Positions 13,901 through 26,280 of a stretch of DNA of 64,000 nt are shown one piece after another (the first letter of the stretch is position 1; every line of letters begins with the position of its first letter). The translations under genes and the position numbers were made by a program. The notes beneath the pieces were generated by a model. That model was not told where the DNA came from. It saw only the letters and a program-made list of their open reading frames with translations, and did not search any database. Source of the stretch: Cygnus atratus (taxonomy: Eukaryota > Chordata > Aves > Anseriformes > Anatidae); NCBI RefSeq assembly GCF_013377495.2, contig NC_066382.1, positions 6,138,001-6,202,000 on the forward strand, read 5' to 3'.

Positions 13901-16900
13901 GCACAGACAGGGAGTGACCCTGAGCCTTTGCTAAGTTTTGAAAACCTTAGGTTCATTTATTTAGATTTTCTGTCTCTAAAACCAGAATGGTTTTAAATAA
14001 AGCAAGTTTAGGGCTTGCCAGAGAAGGTCAGTGAAGAGCAGGAGCGGTCAGTCAATAGGGATGGTGTGGGCGTAAATCTTCTACAGTAAAGACTGAATTA
14101 GTGGGCTGCCGTTTCTGAAAATCTGCTAGAATTAGGGACTAAGCTTTGTGTGTTCATGTACCGTTCTGGATGCTGACTGCTCCACAGCTTGCGTTTCCAT
14201 TATAGTTACTCAGTATTTCATCTTAAATTGATGATGCATAAGCTAAATATTTTCTGAATATGACTCTTGCCATAGGAGATCCTATGGATATGATGTACAG
14301 TGTTAATGATCTGTGCCTCACCTGCATTTTTGCTGGTTTTCCCAATGTCTGGGGGAGATAAGACTTTGGCTAGTGGTGGACTTGTTTCCTGAGGTTTCGT
14401 AAACTCTCAAATTTGCCCAGGGTGTTCGGGTTTGAAAGACAGAAGAGAGAGCAGACCTACAGCCACCTGTTTCAGACTTCAGCAAGTAAAAACCTGCCCT
14501 AAGAGGCTTTATCCAGGGATGCCATGTGCTAGGTTTCTGGTATTCCAGGTCTCAGAGCAAGTGTTCTTCTATTTCTTGTATTAGTTATTCTTCCCTGGTG
14601 TCTCAGGACTCAGGTCCCAGAAAACTTTTTAGTGCAATTTTGAACTTGCAGTGTTCAAGTGGGATCAAAGCAGTGGAGGAAAGGAGTGAATTTATCCCTT
14701 GTTTCCAATTAGGTTTGCATACGAAGTAGCATGTGCGTTGACTGCAGTCAAGAGTGATGCACTGCAGGGTCAAGAATTTGCCTGTTAAGGAGCCCCAAGA
14801 CAGCCTCCGAGGCTAACAGCAGGCTCTAAGTAATAGCAGGGATCAGGCTGCCAGGTCAAAAGCTATTTATTGTCAGGAACTGTGTGTGGCGTTGCGACAC
14901 GCTTTCAGATGCGTCATCTCTGCACTGCCTTCTAGACACAGCAAAGTGTGAATTTACTCAAACTGATATTAGTATTTAATTTTAATGGGCTAATTAAACT
15001 GACCAGCAGTAAACCTCAGAGGTCAAGTGTAATTTTGGCTTGTATCAGTGAACTTTTTTTTTTCTAGTGGGACTCTGATGAGATGCTGAGAAAGTGTTGC
15101 CTTTGTGTCAGAATCCCACTATTCACTTCTGTGTTTTGTGTATTTAAACTTCTGCTCTGCACAAAGGCTCTGCTGTGTTAAGCACCACCTTGTTTTCCAA
15201 ACCCTTCCAAGGGACAGCAGACTTATTTAGGTTTTTAAACAGATATACTAATATGCAGACATGTAATTAAGATCCTAATCAAATGCATACAATTATTTTA
15301 TTGTGGAAACTCGGAGTTTTAATAGAATTAAAAATGCAGTTGAATTCAAATCCAAGGTAATGTAATCCCCCTCTGTGGTTCTGCTGATTGGAATTTTATA
15401 TTCCACACAAGAATACAGGAATAGAAGTCTCTTTTGCAGAGCCCTGTGATGCCAAAACGTGCCATTTGTAATGAGCTGCTCATCAGCCGTGGCTGTATAA
15501 TTTGTGCCCTTAATTTATTGGGCAATGAGACTCTTAATATGTACTTCATATGTCTCCGAAGGATCGACTTGGCTGCCAGCCTGAAAAATACCAATATTGT
15601 AAGGATTAAGCAAACAAAGAAATCTAACAGTGAGACTAAATCAATACAAAAGAAATACTTGGATTGTGTGGATGCATTGGGCAAGGCAGGGAAGCGTGGC
15701 TCTGGAGAAATCAATGTGCCAATGGCATGCCAGAGGCAGGATGGGCATTTGGAAACACGTTCTGCACTTTAGCTCGATCCTGCAAAATGTAAAATAACAA
15801 AAAATTCACAATCTGTGGCACTAAGGCAGGTGCACAAGTGTCAGTGATGAGGCGATTGCCTGACCCACTGCAGCAAATCCTCTTTTCCGGTGTTTTGCCA
15901 ACTTGTTAAAGTCTTTCCTTCCAGGAGAACAGGCCGTCTCAGCTGAGTGTGGTTCACTGTCTTGAGATTGCTTTCCTACCAGGCAGATTAGTGATATGTG
16001 GCTGTAATTATGTAGGTGTGGAAGAATGCTGCAGACAATAAAGTGTCTCGAGATGGAGGGGAGCTGAAGAGGTCACAGAAAACAGAACTGACCAAATTTC
16101 TGGCCCACTGGATGGGCCAGATTTTTTTTTTTTGAATACAAATCTGTAAATAATAGCTCTATGACTGACTATATGTGCAATTAATTGCTTTCCACTGATG
16201 TTGGACATGAGTCTCTTTGGTCTGTAGAGTGTTTGCAGTTTCAAATCTATAGTTTTTAACTGAAAATCTATGCAGCTGAAGGAAATTAAAGTTTCTTCAA
16301 GGAGGATGCTACCAGTGTGTGTATGTTTTAGGCTCTGATGACTTGAAATTGGCATGTTGCATGTCAGATGTAAGCCGAGTCAAAATTTGAAGCTGCTTTA
16401 CTTTTCAGTGGGTTTTTATGGATTCTCGTAATTAGCTAAAAACCTCTGAACGTGAAGACTTTAGAGAGCTGCTGACTGTTAGGTCCCCGGGGCTGGCTGC
16501 AAAGCTGTCATCTTCTATGGACTTGGATATCTGATCTCACCAGGGACCCCCCAAAACTGGTAAAGCAGACAAATAAAAATGTGTAATTATTTCCTATGAT
16601 CCATTTTCATGCGTTGCACGTAGAGACTGCTAAAGAGGCAAAACCCAAATGGTCAGTGAGAGCTGCATACCTAACACCTGCTTGTGCTTTTCCAAGACCC
16701 GTGTTGCCATGAAAATTCACGGTGGATGAAAAATTTCCAGTTACCCAACCAAACGGAATAGTTGGAAAGGAGCAGGCAATTAAGATGCGTGATGCTTTGC
16801 TCGAAGTGACGGACCATAAATCACAGCCTGTGGAATATTGCATTTTAATGCTTCGTGCTCTGCGCATTGCAGCGCAGCCCCCGCCGTAGCTGAATGCTGA

Positions 16901-17734
16901 AGTCACTCCTAGAGGGAGGCGAGGGAGGTCAGGCTGAAGCTATTAAAAGGTGTCAGCCCTTTGGTATGTTGTTTGCAAAATAAAAGAAATGAGGTTCATT
17001 TTGCCTGCTCGCTCTCGCTTTTAGAGGAGGTTTTAAGGAGCTTCAAGTGGGTTTCTTGCTTGCTCCTATTTAATGAACGCAGTTTATGGCATGCAGCTGA
17101 GAAAATGCAGTTAGCAGAAACATTAGTGAGAGAAATTAGCAGAAAGCATAACTCGAGGCAAAGCTCAGAGCTAGCTCACTAAATTTTGCAAGGAAAATAT
17201 TAGCTCAGTGATGTGATTGGGTGCTAGAAAATCTGTGTAGTCAAGTAACTCAGTCAAAAAAAACCCCACCCTTTTGAACAGAAATGGATGGGCCAGAGTA
17301 ACAATTTCCATAAAAAAAAAAACCACGTAAGAATGTTGAAAAGAAGCAGCACAAAGTTTCCCTAAACTTTTTCTCCTATTGCTCTTTACTTGTATCTTTA
17401 GCATATGCTGCCCAAGCAGCCGTTAGGATGACATAGAACATGGGTGATGCTCAGCTCAATGCCTTCCTAACCATGGGGACTCAGGGCAGCTGCTGGATGG
17501 TTCAGGCGGGTGGGAACCTGGCCTTGCTTTGTTCTTTGGCTCCATCCATAAATTGCTGCCAAGCTGGCTGCTTCTTCAAGAATCTGACCACCTCTGTGTG
17601 GTTTCCTGCCATTTCACTGTCTCTTCTGAGCTCTGGTGTTTTCTCTGTGCCTGAAGTATTCTTGAGAATCGGATGGTTTTGTTTCTTTTATTCTGAGGGG
17701 TCAAGTGCACACAAGGGGATAAATCAATGAGAAG

Positions 17735-17790
17735 GAAAAAACCAAACCAACAAAACCCAACAACAAACCCAGCAAAACAGAAAGAAAGAA
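17735..17790. repeat. A/C-rich low-complexity run with (GAAA) end
   Basis: About 55 bases of AAACC/AACAAA-type units, ending in two AGAA repeats. It is simple sequence of the same type as at 1720-1762. Confidence 0.7.
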
Positions 17791-18547
17791 GTGATGTTCC
17801 CTGTGACTGTCAGTGCATCTTACCTTCCAGTGAACCAATTCTTTGTGAGTAGCAGCGAGATGGAAGAGACTGTTCCCTTCCAAAGGCCAGAGCATCCTGG
17901 GCATTAAGGACAATAAAAAAAATGTTTTTATAAGTGCATAAACAAGAAAAGAAAGAATATGGAGAATCTTAATCCTTTATTGGATGGGAGGATGTGTTAA
18001 TGACCTTTAAAGGTCGTGTACAGGGTGGTGTCCTTTCACTGTTGGGTCTGGTATGTAGGCAGGTCTCAGCAAATGTCCTCTCATGAGTCTTGAACTCAGC
18101 TGGAGGCAGGGACCACCAGATAAACTCCTCCACAGCCCCCTCTCCCCATCTGGATGTCTCGTTGAAACCTTGCCCTCTTGTTTGGAAACCAGAAGCACAG
18201 TTGGGTCTACTACTGTTGGGGGGTGACCACCTCTAGGGGTTGGTAATTATGGGCTGTACCGTTATCCAGCAACCTCCTTGTTGCAGGACTGGGAGACTGT
18301 GCTGCACAGAAGGGTGAATCGAGGAAGCCTGTAACTCTTTTTTTGTCATCCTTTCCAGGTCAGCTTTTAGAGTAAAGCATAGCAAGGACGTCGGTAGGCT
18401 ATGGATGTAAAGATTTGTCTGCATCTAGGTGCTGAGTACGAGCACAGGGCTAGCTGTATATTGCAGGAGTGTTGCACAGAAAGGGTGATCTGGATCCTTG
18501 GAGCAGTGTGTGGCCAGGGCTGATCTGCCCTGGGTGGGACACCACAC

Positions 18548-18952
18548 AAGTCCTGTGAGGAGCAGCTGAGGGAACTGGGGTTGTTTGGTCTGGAGAAGAG
18601 GAGGCTCAGGGGAGACCTTATGGCTTTCTGCAACTACCTGAAAGGAAGGTGTGGGGAGCTGCTGGTCAGCCTCTTCTTGTAGATAACTAGTGATAGGACT
18701 AGAGGGAATGGCCTCAAGTTGCACCAGGGGAGGTTTAGAAACGAGGAGACATTTCTTCTCAGAAAGAGCAGTCAGGCACTGGAACGGGTTTCCCAGGGAG
18801 GTGGTGGCATCACCGTCCCTGGGGGTGTTTAAGGAAAGGTTGGATGTGGTGCTTAGGGACAGGGTTGAGTGGGTGATGTTGGTGGTAGGGGGTGGTTGGA
18901 CCAGATGATCTTGGAGGTCTTTTCTAACCTTAATGATTCTGTGATTCTATGA
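18548..18952 (+). mobile_element. CR1 LINE, 5'-truncated 3' end
   Basis: The sequence follows the CR1 3' end in order: GAGGAGCAGCTGAGGG near 18557, TGGAGAAGAGGAGGCTCAGG near 18590, the CCTCAAGTTGCACCAGGGGA block near 18712, CCCAGGGAGGTGGTGG near 18791, GGACCAGATGATCTTGGAGG near 18898, and the tail ATGATTCTGTGATTCTATGA at 18931-18950. CR1 elements lack a poly-A tail and end in such short direct repeats, so the 3' end is well defined. The 5' end is truncated, as is usual for CR1. It lies in the same orientation as the exon. It is a non-autonomous relic with no intact open frame. Confidence 0.95.
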
Positions 18953-21900
18953 TCTCCAATCAAAATGGGTCCTCCCTACTTCAGCCTTCCAGTCACAACC
19001 CAGTGCTTGATTCCACCTGCACTCATTTGTTCTTGTTGAAACTTAATGATCAAGGTATAAGGTACAGAAAGGTGTCCTCTTCCTTCATAGTCTTGCATGA
19101 GTAAGTCATATGCACGTGTGTGTGTGTTTCATTCATTGTCTCATTTGGCATCCTATGTTTGGAACTTGGCAGATGAAGAGGTCACACATTGGCCTATCCA
19201 AACGTTAATTCAGAGATGAAATTCTCAATTTGTTTTCAGGTTGGTAGTCCCTTATTTAAAATGAAAGTGCCTCTAATTCTCTTAATTTCCTATGCATAAA
19301 ATGCATTAATGATAAGGCAGTTTTATGTTTATATGCTATTTGAGCTGCTGAAACAACGTTTGACCTTGAAAGATGTGGGAGTTGGTTTGATATGCCTGAA
19401 ATTTTAATATAATTTTCCATACCTTGCAACCCTGCTGGAAAATCATAAACCTGCTGATTGAGAAATGCCAACTGGAGGATGGGTTGTAACCATCAGTGCA
19501 CTCGCTTCCATTTGTAGACAAAGCAGAATGCCTGTAAAACTGCATGTGTATTTATAGTCCCGTAACAAACGTAGCAATGATGCATGAATTCACTGTGCTC
19601 CTAGTTATCAGCACATACTCACATTTTCCAGATGTTTAGAGCCCTCTTTTGAGCACGCTGAAGCTAGAGGAAGATGGTTGCTGAGCTTTGAGCAGGTTTG
19701 GGAATGTTACCTTGAAAAGGGGCTTGCAACTTGAAACTCAGTAGAGAAAGAATGACTGGGGCAAGGGCTGGTTATGTATTTCCTTGCGACCATGCTTCTT
19801 TTGCGAGTTTGTATGTGTTGGTAATTCAGTGATGTTTTCTAGGATGCAGTTCCTGCATGTGACAACTCCAGGCCTTGCCTTTGGCAGCTGAGTGCAAGCA
19901 GGAGTGTGCTGGCTTGTGTGAAGTTACTCCACGTTTCCACCAGTTTAACCAAGAGGAGAACTTTGCCTGTTGTGTTTTATTTCCCATCACAACACTGCTT
20001 GGCAGTGACAGTATTTAATTAAGCCATATGAGAACTGACAGATATACAATTAAACCAATTTACTGAAAAGTACCAGAAATAAGTTATACTGCAAATAAAA
20101 GCAATCTGATTTTGGCTAAGTCCATTGTAGTGCTTTTTATGAATTCGCAACAACTTCTGCTTTCTTTTTTTCCTCATTTGAGGCAACTCAGAAGATGTGA
20201 TTGGAGGGAGAAAGAAGCCACAGTCTCAGATTTCCAGCCAAAAGTGTGCCCCTCTTCCCTTTTCATCTCATGTTTATTATATTACCCTATCAAAGAAAAA
20301 GAAAATCAGTTATTTGTGTTACAGGAAAAGCACTGTGTAGGAGTAACTGAAGGAAAACAGGCTGGAGGCTTTCTCAAGAAAGGAGAAATCTCATTGTTAG
20401 CTCCTTATCGACAGAAGGCGATGGCCATGTTAAATGGAGCTGAGTTAACTGTGTAATTAATTCGTCCCTCTGAAAGTCTGTGTCATCTTTGCATGTGATT
20501 AGGGGAGGGCAGGGATGAAAGGGTTTCTTTCTGGAGCTGCTTCTGTTTTATTTCTTAAGGTTATTGTGACAACATCCTCCTCCTTCGTATGCTCAGGGCT
20601 GTTGTAAAGCTCTTCCAAACCTTGCTTTCCATCAATGCACATCTGCGCTTTGCATAAAGCCGAAAAAAGCCCCTCACCCGCCAGGCAGATGTCAAACCCA
20701 CAAGTCGTAGCTAAGCTGTGCAGATGGGATGATGTTTGTCCTCTTTGTTTCTCATTCAAAGCCCTGGGAACTGAGCAGGGAGTGGATGTGCACGTGCTTT
20801 TGTGGTCTTCCTTTGCTGATGGCCAAGAGTAGGGTTGGCTGATAAGCTGGGAGATTGCAGTGCAGAAACAAGAGGTCTGCCTGTCTATGGATGGCCAAAA
20901 CCGTGTGCTTTAAAGGAAGAAGCGATACGGTCCATACCACACGTTGCGTAAAAGCATTGGTCATTTTTTCATGAATAACTTCATTTGAATGTTGTCTTCT
21001 GCCTCTTACAATAATTTATACTTTGTAAATAACTGGCTTAAGGAGCATCTACATTTGTTTCTTAGTCTTACCTTTTGTTTTCAAAGTTTTGGGTATCTTA
21101 AGGAGCATTTGTTTTTATTATCACAAGCTTTATTCCTACAAATGCCCCTGTTCCAACCTACCTTCAGCTTTCTTCCCCAAATGAAGCAGAACTGCACCCC
21201 ATTTTAGGATGTATTCTCTGGCTTAACTAAATCGCTTGGTCCACTATATGCTGAGCACACACAAGCTTTGCAAAATGGAGATCACAAATCTTTGCTTTTA
21301 CTAGTTTTTCTCAAACCATTTTAAGACCTGGTATGAGGTCAGCAAGAGCTGTGAACAAATTAAGATCTGAATAACTTCACATTTGCCCCTTGGATGCGTT
21401 TGCACTGATCAGTCTCGTTCCCTTTATCGCTGGCTATGTCACATGGTGATTTCCCACTTCATGTTCTGAGTTTGCATGGCATGGTCGATTATGACCCAGT
21501 TTGGATAATTGTCCAAGTAATGAATCATTTATCACTATCCAGAACCCACTTCAGCAAAACATTTAACTGTGCTTTAAAATGCTGTACTTATGAGGAATTA
21601 AAATAAGCAATTGCTTAAATGGTCTGGAGGTGGGGAAGGTTGTTTGCTAATCACACTTTTTCCTTACTGTTGTTACTGAAAAATGTTCCCACCTTACAGC
21701 ATTTTGCAAAAAGTAACAATTTGAGATAAATAAATTTGATAAGTAGAATCAAATAAAGGCACCGTGTCATTTGTGATTAAATTTGACACTGTGCTAACGT
21801 CTATCTTCCATAAACTGTGTGGCAGTGATGCAAGTCTTTCCTGCTGGAGTCTGGCTCTGAATTATAAAACTGTCTAAACCTTCCAAAAAGATTTATTTCA

Positions 21901-22452
21901 ATTCAAAGATCATTGATTTGTTGGAGAACTACAGAGGGAACCATAGCATTGGTGAATACCTTTGAAGTGCTCTTTACTTAATCCTTTGTCTTTTGCAAAC
22001 AAATGCAGCAGAGATGTTAAATAGAATTGCTTCAATCTGGATGCTGTTCCACATGGGGAATAGTGCTGCAACCTATATGTATCTTTGTGTATCTATATAA
22101 TATCTACATATTTGTATATCAGCTGTTACCAGCAGAGTTGGAAGAGTGAAAGATTCAACCTGGGTTCAGAATTCGTATGATATTACTAAAAATCTCTTAT
22201 ATATGTTTTTTTTTCTTTAAACCAAATTAGACATTGAATCTTGACTAAATAGGTTGTGAAAGTATCAGCATGTTAATGAGTTGACTCTGTGTGCCAGTAA
22301 ATGCTCTGTTTAATTTGCTGTTGCAGTTGCAAGAAAATTTCCCCATTAAAATTGCAGCAGTGTGAGCTGCAACATGGTGTGTAGTTCCAGGACAAGGCTT
22401 TTACACCTTATTAGCACTGCAGTAGGGGGAAAGTACTTTAAAGTGCATTAAA

Positions 22453-22455
<3 letters not shown>

Positions 22456-22482
<27 letters not shown>
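22456..22482. repeat. A27 homopolymer
   Basis: A run of 27 A residues. Nothing upstream of it looks like a processed transcript, and there is no flanking target-site duplication that I can see, so it is taken as a mononucleotide microsatellite. Confidence 0.9.
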
Positions 22483-22486
<4 letters not shown>

Positions 22487-23623
22487 TAGAAACATATTTG
22501 TCAGCTTTCAGAGAAGCTAATGAACAGAAGCATAATGACATATTAACAGCTTGAGGTCCCCTGCTTTTCCAGGGAAAACTTTAGCCTCACATTCTTCTTT
22601 CATCTAGGTACGGAAATGCAGGCTAATGAAAGCTCTTTGCAGGGCAGAAGATATTTGAGGGTTTAAGATGTGGCAAAAAAGGCTGCAAGTGTGTAGCTGC
22701 TCCTTTAGTTTGTGTAACATACCGAGAAGAGCCATTAGGAAGAGCAACGAGAAGAGGCTGTGGAAAAAGCCAGAAAAGAGGTGCTAAATGTTATTTTTTG
22801 GTGGTGGTGATGTGTCCCCCAAGAGCGATAACTGTGGGAGGTGCCTGATGCTGTCCTCGCCATAAGTATTTCTGAGGCTGAGGAGCAATTTTGAGGGGAG
22901 GGAGGCTGTTTTTGCTTTTCATTAACCTAATCTCACCTGAGTTTAATAGCTAAAACATGATAAACCTCATGTTCTTTTCATTAAAGGAACCTGTATCTCT
23001 TCGCTCCTAGTTCACTACGTGCTATCTGCCAGCATTATTAAAGGGTTTATCATTTTGGCTCCTCATGCATATCACAAAGGGGTTGAAAGGATTTGATCTA
23101 CAGCCGAAGAACTTATTAGGTGAATTCAGCGGACCCGTGTGCTGTAATTGGCACCTGAATATGCGTTGGACAGATGGTGCCGGAGATTGTATAAGCAAAT
23201 TACTTCTTGACCACAGCTACTGCTCTTCTGTGTATTATTTCCCAGATTCCAATCTAGCCTTTATTCTTGTCAGAATACCAGTGGAAGCGTGTTTTTTTTT
23301 TAAAGTGTAATTTTAAATTATTTTCTTCTAAAGATATTAATACAGTAAAATGAGTCAAAACCACCGTGGACTTATAAATGTACAGGGTGTTTTTGTTTGT
23401 CTCACTGTAAAGCAGTGTCTGTGGGTAACTTTGTCTATGAGAACAGTATGGGATACAGGTTTCCTGTTTGTAGCAGAGAAGGAGCCCTACCTGAGCACTG
23501 AGCACTTATGCAAATGGACAATCTGAAGCAAGCTGACGCTTCCAAGTGAGGAGACTTTCCAGTGCACTGATACGGCTTGTAAATGTGCTTCTCTTCCCTT
23601 TTTCTTGAGTTAACTTCATAACC

Positions 23624-23650
23624 TCTGATGATTACTTAATGATCATCAGA
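23624..23650. repeat. Perfect 9-bp inverted repeat
   Basis: TCTGATGAT and its exact complement ATCATCAGA are separated by nine bases. Two or three such stems are expected by chance in a window of this size, so no function is assigned. Confidence 0.6.
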
Positions 23651-24450
23651 AGAAGGTCCCTTTTAATAAGAAGCATGAAGAGTAGGTGTAGTCTGAATAG
23701 ACCACGAAAATGTAATGTTTCTGAAATACGGTGTACAGATAACCTGTATGTTTTCATGCTCCGTGTGTAAGCGCAGTATGGCCAGCTCTACGCATTCAAA
23801 TGTTGTGATGCTTGAAACAGCATCTGTCTTGTACCCTGAGAGTGTCTTAAAATCATCTTTGAAATGTGTTTAAAATACACACTTTAATTCTTACTGTGAT
23901 GTTCTCAGTCTGTGCTGGGCTACGTTTAAGAGCTAGCTTTCCAAAACAAAAAGCGAGCAGTCCAGACTGTTGCATGTTTCCAGGAGATGGGCTGTGTGAA
24001 AATAAAGAGCTACTTGGGGGTGAAATAAAGTCACAGCGGCTGTCAGCTACAGTCAGACTAAAAATACTGCAAAAGGTTGTTAAGGAGGAGCCTCCTGGCC
24101 ACCTTGTCTGGCCTCTCTCTCCCACTGTTGTTTGGTCTGCTGTGTCATGCAATAAATTAGTAACGCCAACAGCATGACTCCAAGGAGTCCCACAAATGCA
24201 AAGCACTTTGCGAGGGGAGAATCAGACTGCTCTATGTGAAATTATTCTCGCTCTCTAGTTCTCTCTGTCTTTGGTGTGCTTTATGAGCTTCTTTTCTGTT
24301 GCATTCTTGGCGATAGCGATCCTCTTGCAGAACTGCAAGAGCAATTTCTGCAGCAGAAGCTTTGGTAGAGAAGCACCATGGCTGCTCACGGTAACCTAAC
24401 TACAAGCAAGCTGGATATCTTAACATCATATATCTTAGCTGCCAGCCAGA

Positions 24451-24471
24451 TATCTTAACACCTTTAAGATA
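24451..24471. repeat. Perfect 8-bp inverted repeat inside repeated ATATCTTA units
   Basis: TATCTTAA and TTAAGATA flank a five-base loop. The word ATATCTTA occurs three times within about 50 bases (24416-24457), so the hairpin sits in a small cluster of related words. No known element matches. Confidence 0.5.
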
Positions 24472-25301
24472 CCTGAAGGGTCTACACCAAAACCACGAGT
24501 CATTTATGGGCTTTGCTTTTCAACGACTCCCTTTTATTTTTCCCCATTACCAGGCTGAACAAAATGCATGCTTTAGCTCATGCTATCAATAAACTCCTGA
24601 TGACTTTTCCCTAGCTCAGGATTTACTCGTGTAGGAATTTGGAGTTAATGGACCCACGTATGATGCTGTTGCTAAGAAACTGTGGCTTGCCTCTCTAACG
24701 TCCTTTTGCAGTTTTGCGAGTGCCTCCCTGATGACAATGCTCCTGGTCCAGCCTCTCGTTTGTCCAGAGGAGGGTGTACTTCGCTTGCAGCTTTCTGCAG
24801 CAAGCCTATTGCTGGTCTTGCACGTCTTGTAGCTAGGAGATGTCATAACCTGGCTAGAGACAGAAGGATGATTTAAAAACATAACCCATCCATTTTACAC
24901 TGGTACTCTGTCATTTTCATGTTGCCATGGCAAAACTGGAAAAAGATGCAGAGGCAGCCGTTCAGGTGAGAGAACGCTGCCTCTGCGAGGAGGCAGAAAA
25001 GCAGCTTGGGGCTGTTTTCTGTCTAATGGGGTGCGTGAAACCCGAGGTCCCTGCTGCAGGGGTTCCCTCAAGCCACCAGTGCAGAGACGGCTGTGTCCTG
25101 GTGGAGCAGGTCATCCCTTGGTCTGATGTTTGCACATAGGGAGTCTGTGAATCACCAATGAACCCTTAGAGACCTCAGGTGACTTCACATTAAGGAATGT
25201 TTTTTGTCCAAGTCTGTTCTGGGTGTTCTGTTTGACACAGGACAAGCAGCACAGTTTCTCTGGCTCTTCCTTTCTGTCCGTGATTTCAGGTGTATGGATG
25301 A

Positions 25302-25737
25302 ATCGTAGAATCATAGAATATCCCGAGCTGGAAGGGACCCACAAGGATCATCGAGTCCAACTCCTGGCCCCACACAGGTCTACCCAAAAATTCAGACCAT
25401 ATGACTGAGAGCACAGTCCAAACGCTTTTTAAACTCCGACAGGCTTGGTGCCGTGACTATGTCCCTGGGGAGCCTGTTCCAGTGCGTGACCACCCTTTTG
25501 GTGAAGAACCTCTTCCTGATATCCAGCCTGAACCTCCCCTGTCACAGCTTGACACCATTCCCTCGGGTCCTATTGCCGGTCACCAGAGAGAAGAGACTGG
25601 CGCCGGCCCCTCTGCTCCCACTCATGAGGAAGCTGTAGGCCGCCATGAGGCCTCCCCTCAGCCTCCTCCTTTCCAGGCTGAACAGGCCCAGTGACCTCAG
25701 CCTCTCCTTGTACGATGGAAGTGAAGCTCTGGACCCT
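25302..25737 (-). mobile_element. CR1 LINE 3' end, antisense
   Basis: The minus strand reads as a CR1 3' end. On the plus strand it begins with the complement of the tail (TAGAATCATAGAATAT, 25306-25321), then CTGGAAGGGACCCACAAGG, the AGTCCAACTCCTGGCC block, GGGGAGCCTGTTCCAGTG near 25467, GTGAAGAACCTCTTCCTGAT near 25501, and TTTCCAGGCTGAACAGGCCC near 25670. The wording differs from the copy at 18548-18952 (GACCCACAAGGATCATCGAG against GACCAGATGATCTTGGAGG), so the two belong to different CR1 subfamilies. The 5' end is truncated near 25737. Open frames on the plus strand across it are only antisense shadows. Confidence 0.95.
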
Positions 25738-26264
25738 GAAAGCAGGAGAAGAGGATAAGGTTTAAAAGATCAGGGGTCCTTTTTGTGCCAAGGTTTTCTC
25801 AGTACTCTTCCCTTCCCCAAGCTGCCAGACCAACCCCTTAGGTGTCTGCAAAGAGCTTTGTCACAGGCAGAGCCAGCTGAGCCCCCGTCAGCCTTGTACT
25901 TGAAATGCTTGCAAGGTGTTGAGAAGGAGAAATGCAAGGGGAGATGGAGATGCATCATTCTGCGTTACACTGGTATAGGTAGGGGTGAAGTCCACCTTGG
26001 AGTTCTGCTGGTGGGAGTAGAGGTGGCTTCTACACAGCTGGAAATATTTGGGAAGTTGTTTCATATTTGTACAAGTCTGAGCATACAAGATTTGATATTA
26101 ATGTTGAACTCCAGCAGCCTTGATGCTGATCTTACCCTGGCTTTATAAGAAAGACAGTAAATAAACCCCTTGCACTGTGCGATCTTAGCTCAGCCTCTGC
26201 ATTTTCTAAGAACCCTCTAACTGTGACACCAAAATTAGTTCGTGGAGCTGTATTATCATTTTCC

Positions 26265-26280
26265 TTTCTCTCTCTCTCTC
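26265..26280. repeat. Short (TC)n run
   Basis: About eight TC units followed by TGTCTTTTTGG. It is a simple dinucleotide microsatellite. Confidence 0.8.

Larger units (their letters stand above)
6216..18547. other. Non-coding stretch
   Basis: No supportable gene. Open frames here, including one of 198 codons on the minus strand at 13052-13648, show no family features and no codon bias. Unique A/T-rich patches with TAATTA or ATTAAT cores occur at about 7921-7998, 12180-12360, 14951-15003 and 16150-16195. They look like candidate conserved non-coding elements, but this is inference. A G/T-rich run lies at 7399-7425 and an A run at 17312-17322. Confidence 0.55.
18953..25301. other. Non-coding stretch
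   Basis: No supportable gene. It includes a short TG run (19114-19127), A/T-rich unique patches near 20010-20100 and 21480-21780, an A/T-rich microsatellite-like area at 22075-22125, the A27 run at 22456-22482, and two small perfect inverted repeats (23624-23650 and 24451-24471). Confidence 0.55.

Noticed and set aside
22456..22482. A27 run as the tail of a processed pseudogene
   Set aside because: No transcript-like sequence or polyadenylation signal sits properly upstream, no target-site duplication is seen, and CR1, the main bird LINE, does not make poly-A retrocopies.
24364..24392. REST-like site (AGAAGCACCATGGCTGCTC)
   Set aside because: The left half fits, but the right half lacks the GGACAGCGCC part.
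25401..25694. 97-codon proline-rich plus-strand frame
   Set aside because: It is the antisense of a CR1 3' end.
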